The notes under the pieces were generated by a model. The model had not been told where the DNA came from. It saw nothing but the letters and a program-made list of their open reading frames with translations, and did no database searches. The translations under genes and the position numbers were made by a program. This document shows, piece after piece, positions 62,187-64,000 of a stretch of DNA of 64,000 nucleotides (positions are counted from its first letter, which is position 1; every line of letters starts with the position of its first letter). This DNA is from Cystobasidiopsis lactophilus. Taxonomy: Eukaryota; Basidiomycota; Agaricostilbomycetes; Agaricostilbales; Chionosphaeraceae. The DNA lies in NCBI GenBank assembly GCA_001599975.1, contig BCIO01000002.1, forward strand, positions 2,925,883 through 2,989,882. Reading direction: 5' to 3'.

Positions 62187-64000
62187 CTACTCCCGGACAC
62201 GCTTGCGGCGGGTGTCGGTGGCAAAGGTGAAGGCCTTGACAACCAGCTTTTGTTGTCCGCCGGCCTCCTCCCGGGGTCTCTTGCGGCCAATGTCCTTGAG
62301 AGGTTGGACGGGCTTGATGACGCGGTCCCTTGCGATCTGAGCCTCGGTCGCCGCGGCCAATCGAGGCTTTTGAACGGCTTTGGGCGGCAGGGGCACGACC
62401 GGGATCTGGCCGTTGAGGGACGTGTTGGCATCGGCAGTCTGCCACGACGACAACGAGCGCTCAAAATGAGTCTGGGGCTCCGGGTTGATGCGCCGCTGGC
62501 GCGAGGTCGAGCGAAAGGTGAACGGCTTGGGCACCGTCTTGGGTTTGGTCGCCAGCGTCTGAGCCTGCAGCATCCTAGGTTCAGCTAAAGTGGCATAGCG
62601 GAGAACTAAGCGCACTCGTGGAGCCTGAGCGTTGGTTTTGGAGCCTAAAGGCAGCTTGGCAGCGGCCGCAGGCGCGACCTTCTTGGGGGCCTCTTCCTGA
62701 GGTACAGGTGGCGCAGCGGGCGCATCAGCCAGAACCGAAAGGCCTTGGTAGGTCTTTTGCTTCTTCCTGCGGGGCGTCTCCTCCGCCTCTTGCTCGACCG
62801 GTGGCTGGGGCTCTTCGAGTTGGTCCAAGAAGGAGTGGACTTTGTCCAAGTAAGACGGCCTGGGCTCGTGGTGAAAAGACTTCTCTTGCTCCTCCAATGC
62901 TTCGACAGTCAGCTCGCTGGTGTTGGGGAGAGCGGAAGTGGACCGGGAGCGAGTTTCCGGGGAGGTGATGTGGACGGGCGAGAGAAGCCGGGCGGGTTCC
63001 TGCGGAGGGCTGTTGGGAGGGCTATGCGGAGAAGCCTGTCGAGCTGGTGGTTGAGAGGAGGAAGGCACCGGAGCCGGGGCGGGAACGGGAGCAGCGTCCG
63101 TGAGAATCGGGGCCGAGACGACGCGCGGCTGAACGACAACAGAGGGAGCAAAAGCAGCGGACAGTGTCATTCGAGGTTTCTATGTAGGGAGACGGCATCA
63201 GATTGGGCGATGTGTACGCAGACCCGGGATAAGGAAACGAACCTTGGCAGGTCTCTCCACAACTTCAGCCTGTGGCTCCCTTGTGCGATTGGTGAAAGCG
63301 AACTCTCTGGGCAGAGTGAGGCCGTTGGACTTGACAGGTGCTGCAGAGGAGGGCGCGGACGCTTGGTGAGGTTCAGAAGTGACAGACGCAGCTGCCGCCT
63401 GAGGGTGGTGACGCAGGGCGTCGGTCGGCAGGCTTCGATTGAGCGGCAAACTGTCCAAGAGGTGGGCGGAAGGAGGGCGGGAGGCTCGGCTGGCAGATCG
63501 AGGCCGAGCAGGCAAGGAAGCCATCAACCTCGGAGTAGGGGCGGAAGGCGGCAAAGGAAAGCCAGTGATGGCCTGGACTGGCCCAGGGTTCTGAAGGTCC
63601 AAGCCGCGGTTGAAGTTGGCATCGCGCTTCTTGCGCTCGAAGAAATCATCCTTGGAGACGACGCGGTCGACGAGGGGCGGCTCGTTGTAAGAGTGGCGAG
63701 CTTGGCGCAAGGCCAAGGTGACGTTCAACGTCTGATTGCTGTTATCCATATCGAGCGAATCATCGTCTTCCTCCGCTTCCTCCTCTTCTTGGAGCGGCAA
63801 GGGTTCCGGGAGGGGTTCCGGCTCATCGTCCGCTGCCGGGTCTTCTTCCATCACCGAAAGCAAGACGGGCGGCTCTGGGATCGGGTCAGAAGCCAAGTTG
63901 GCCATCATGGCCCGATTATAGGCGTCCCTTGACCGAGCAATCTTCTGCTCGAGGACCGAAGGCGCCAGGGAAGACGTGGCCGAGTGGGTTCGGTTGTGGG
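62187..64000 (-). CDS. TPX2-like repeat protein (5' end off window)
   Basis: Proline-rich, basic protein with three copies of a motif of the form KxFxFxxxxR: REFAFTNRTR (about 63300-63270), KPFTFRSTSR (about 62530-62500) and KAFTFATDTR (about 62240-62210). Such motifs are typical of TPX2, a microtubule and Aurora-A-binding spindle factor. An acidic segment (QEEEEAEEDDDSLDMDN) and RVVSKDDFFERKKRDANFNR lie nearer the N-terminus. One intron joins ERPAK to KPRMTLSAAF (about 63180-63243). The stop is TAG at 62187-62189. The frame is open to base 64000 (LAPSVLEQKIARSRDAYNRA), so the N-terminus is missing. The TPX2 assignment rests on the repeated motif and composition only. Confidence 0.5.

Overview
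The window is nuclear DNA of a fungus, most likely a basidiomycete. Genes are dense (about 30 in 64 kb) and broken by many short GT-AG introns, mostly about 45-70 bases. The gene set is fungal: GH18 chitinase, ATG16, SEC5, DOT1, URC4, FSH-type hydrolase and a fungal cPLA2. I cannot place it below phylum from sequence alone. I saw no transposons, viral remnants, CRISPR arrays, tRNA or rRNA genes. Exon borders were read by eye from splice signals and protein continuity, so gene spans are firmer than individual exon ends.

Layout. 1-5.5 kb: 3' part of a GH18 chitinase (-), a SPOUT RNA methyltransferase (-) head-to-head with mitochondrial ribosomal protein S16 (+), and ferrochelatase (+). 5.8-14.4 kb: transportin/Kap104 (+), an L-type cargo lectin of the early secretory pathway (-), an unrecognised gene (-) and an FSH serine hydrolase (+). 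14.4-23.2 kb: the very large HEAT-repeat gene GCN1 (-). 23.3-33 kb: a mitochondrial carrier (+), a cytosolic phospholipase A2 (-), DNA polymerase kappa (+), a candidate small gene (-) and a mitochondrial ABC transporter (-). 33.5-45.2 kb: an unrecognised protein (+), exocyst SEC5 (+), CTP synthase (+), an ACBP-domain ATG37/ACBD5-like protein (-) head-to-head with ATG16 (+), and a Ser/Pro-rich unknown (+). 45.7-53.1 kb: DOT1 (-) head-to-head with a PHD-finger protein (+), a tail-anchored unknown (-) and a short-chain dehydrogenase (+). 53.3-64 kb: a calcineurin-like phosphatase homologue that has lost most metal ligands (-), URC4 (+), a secreted alpha-amylase (+), two tandem paralogues of an unrecognised family (- -), and a TPX2-like protein running off the end (-).

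Most genes are housekeeping and unrelated to their neighbours. Two head-to-head pairs join functionally related genes: ATG37-like/ATG16 (autophagy) and DOT1/PHD protein (chromatin). The least ordinary stretch is 53.3-62 kb, with the apparent pseudophosphatase and the tandem pair carrying PPxY motifs and shared intron positions.
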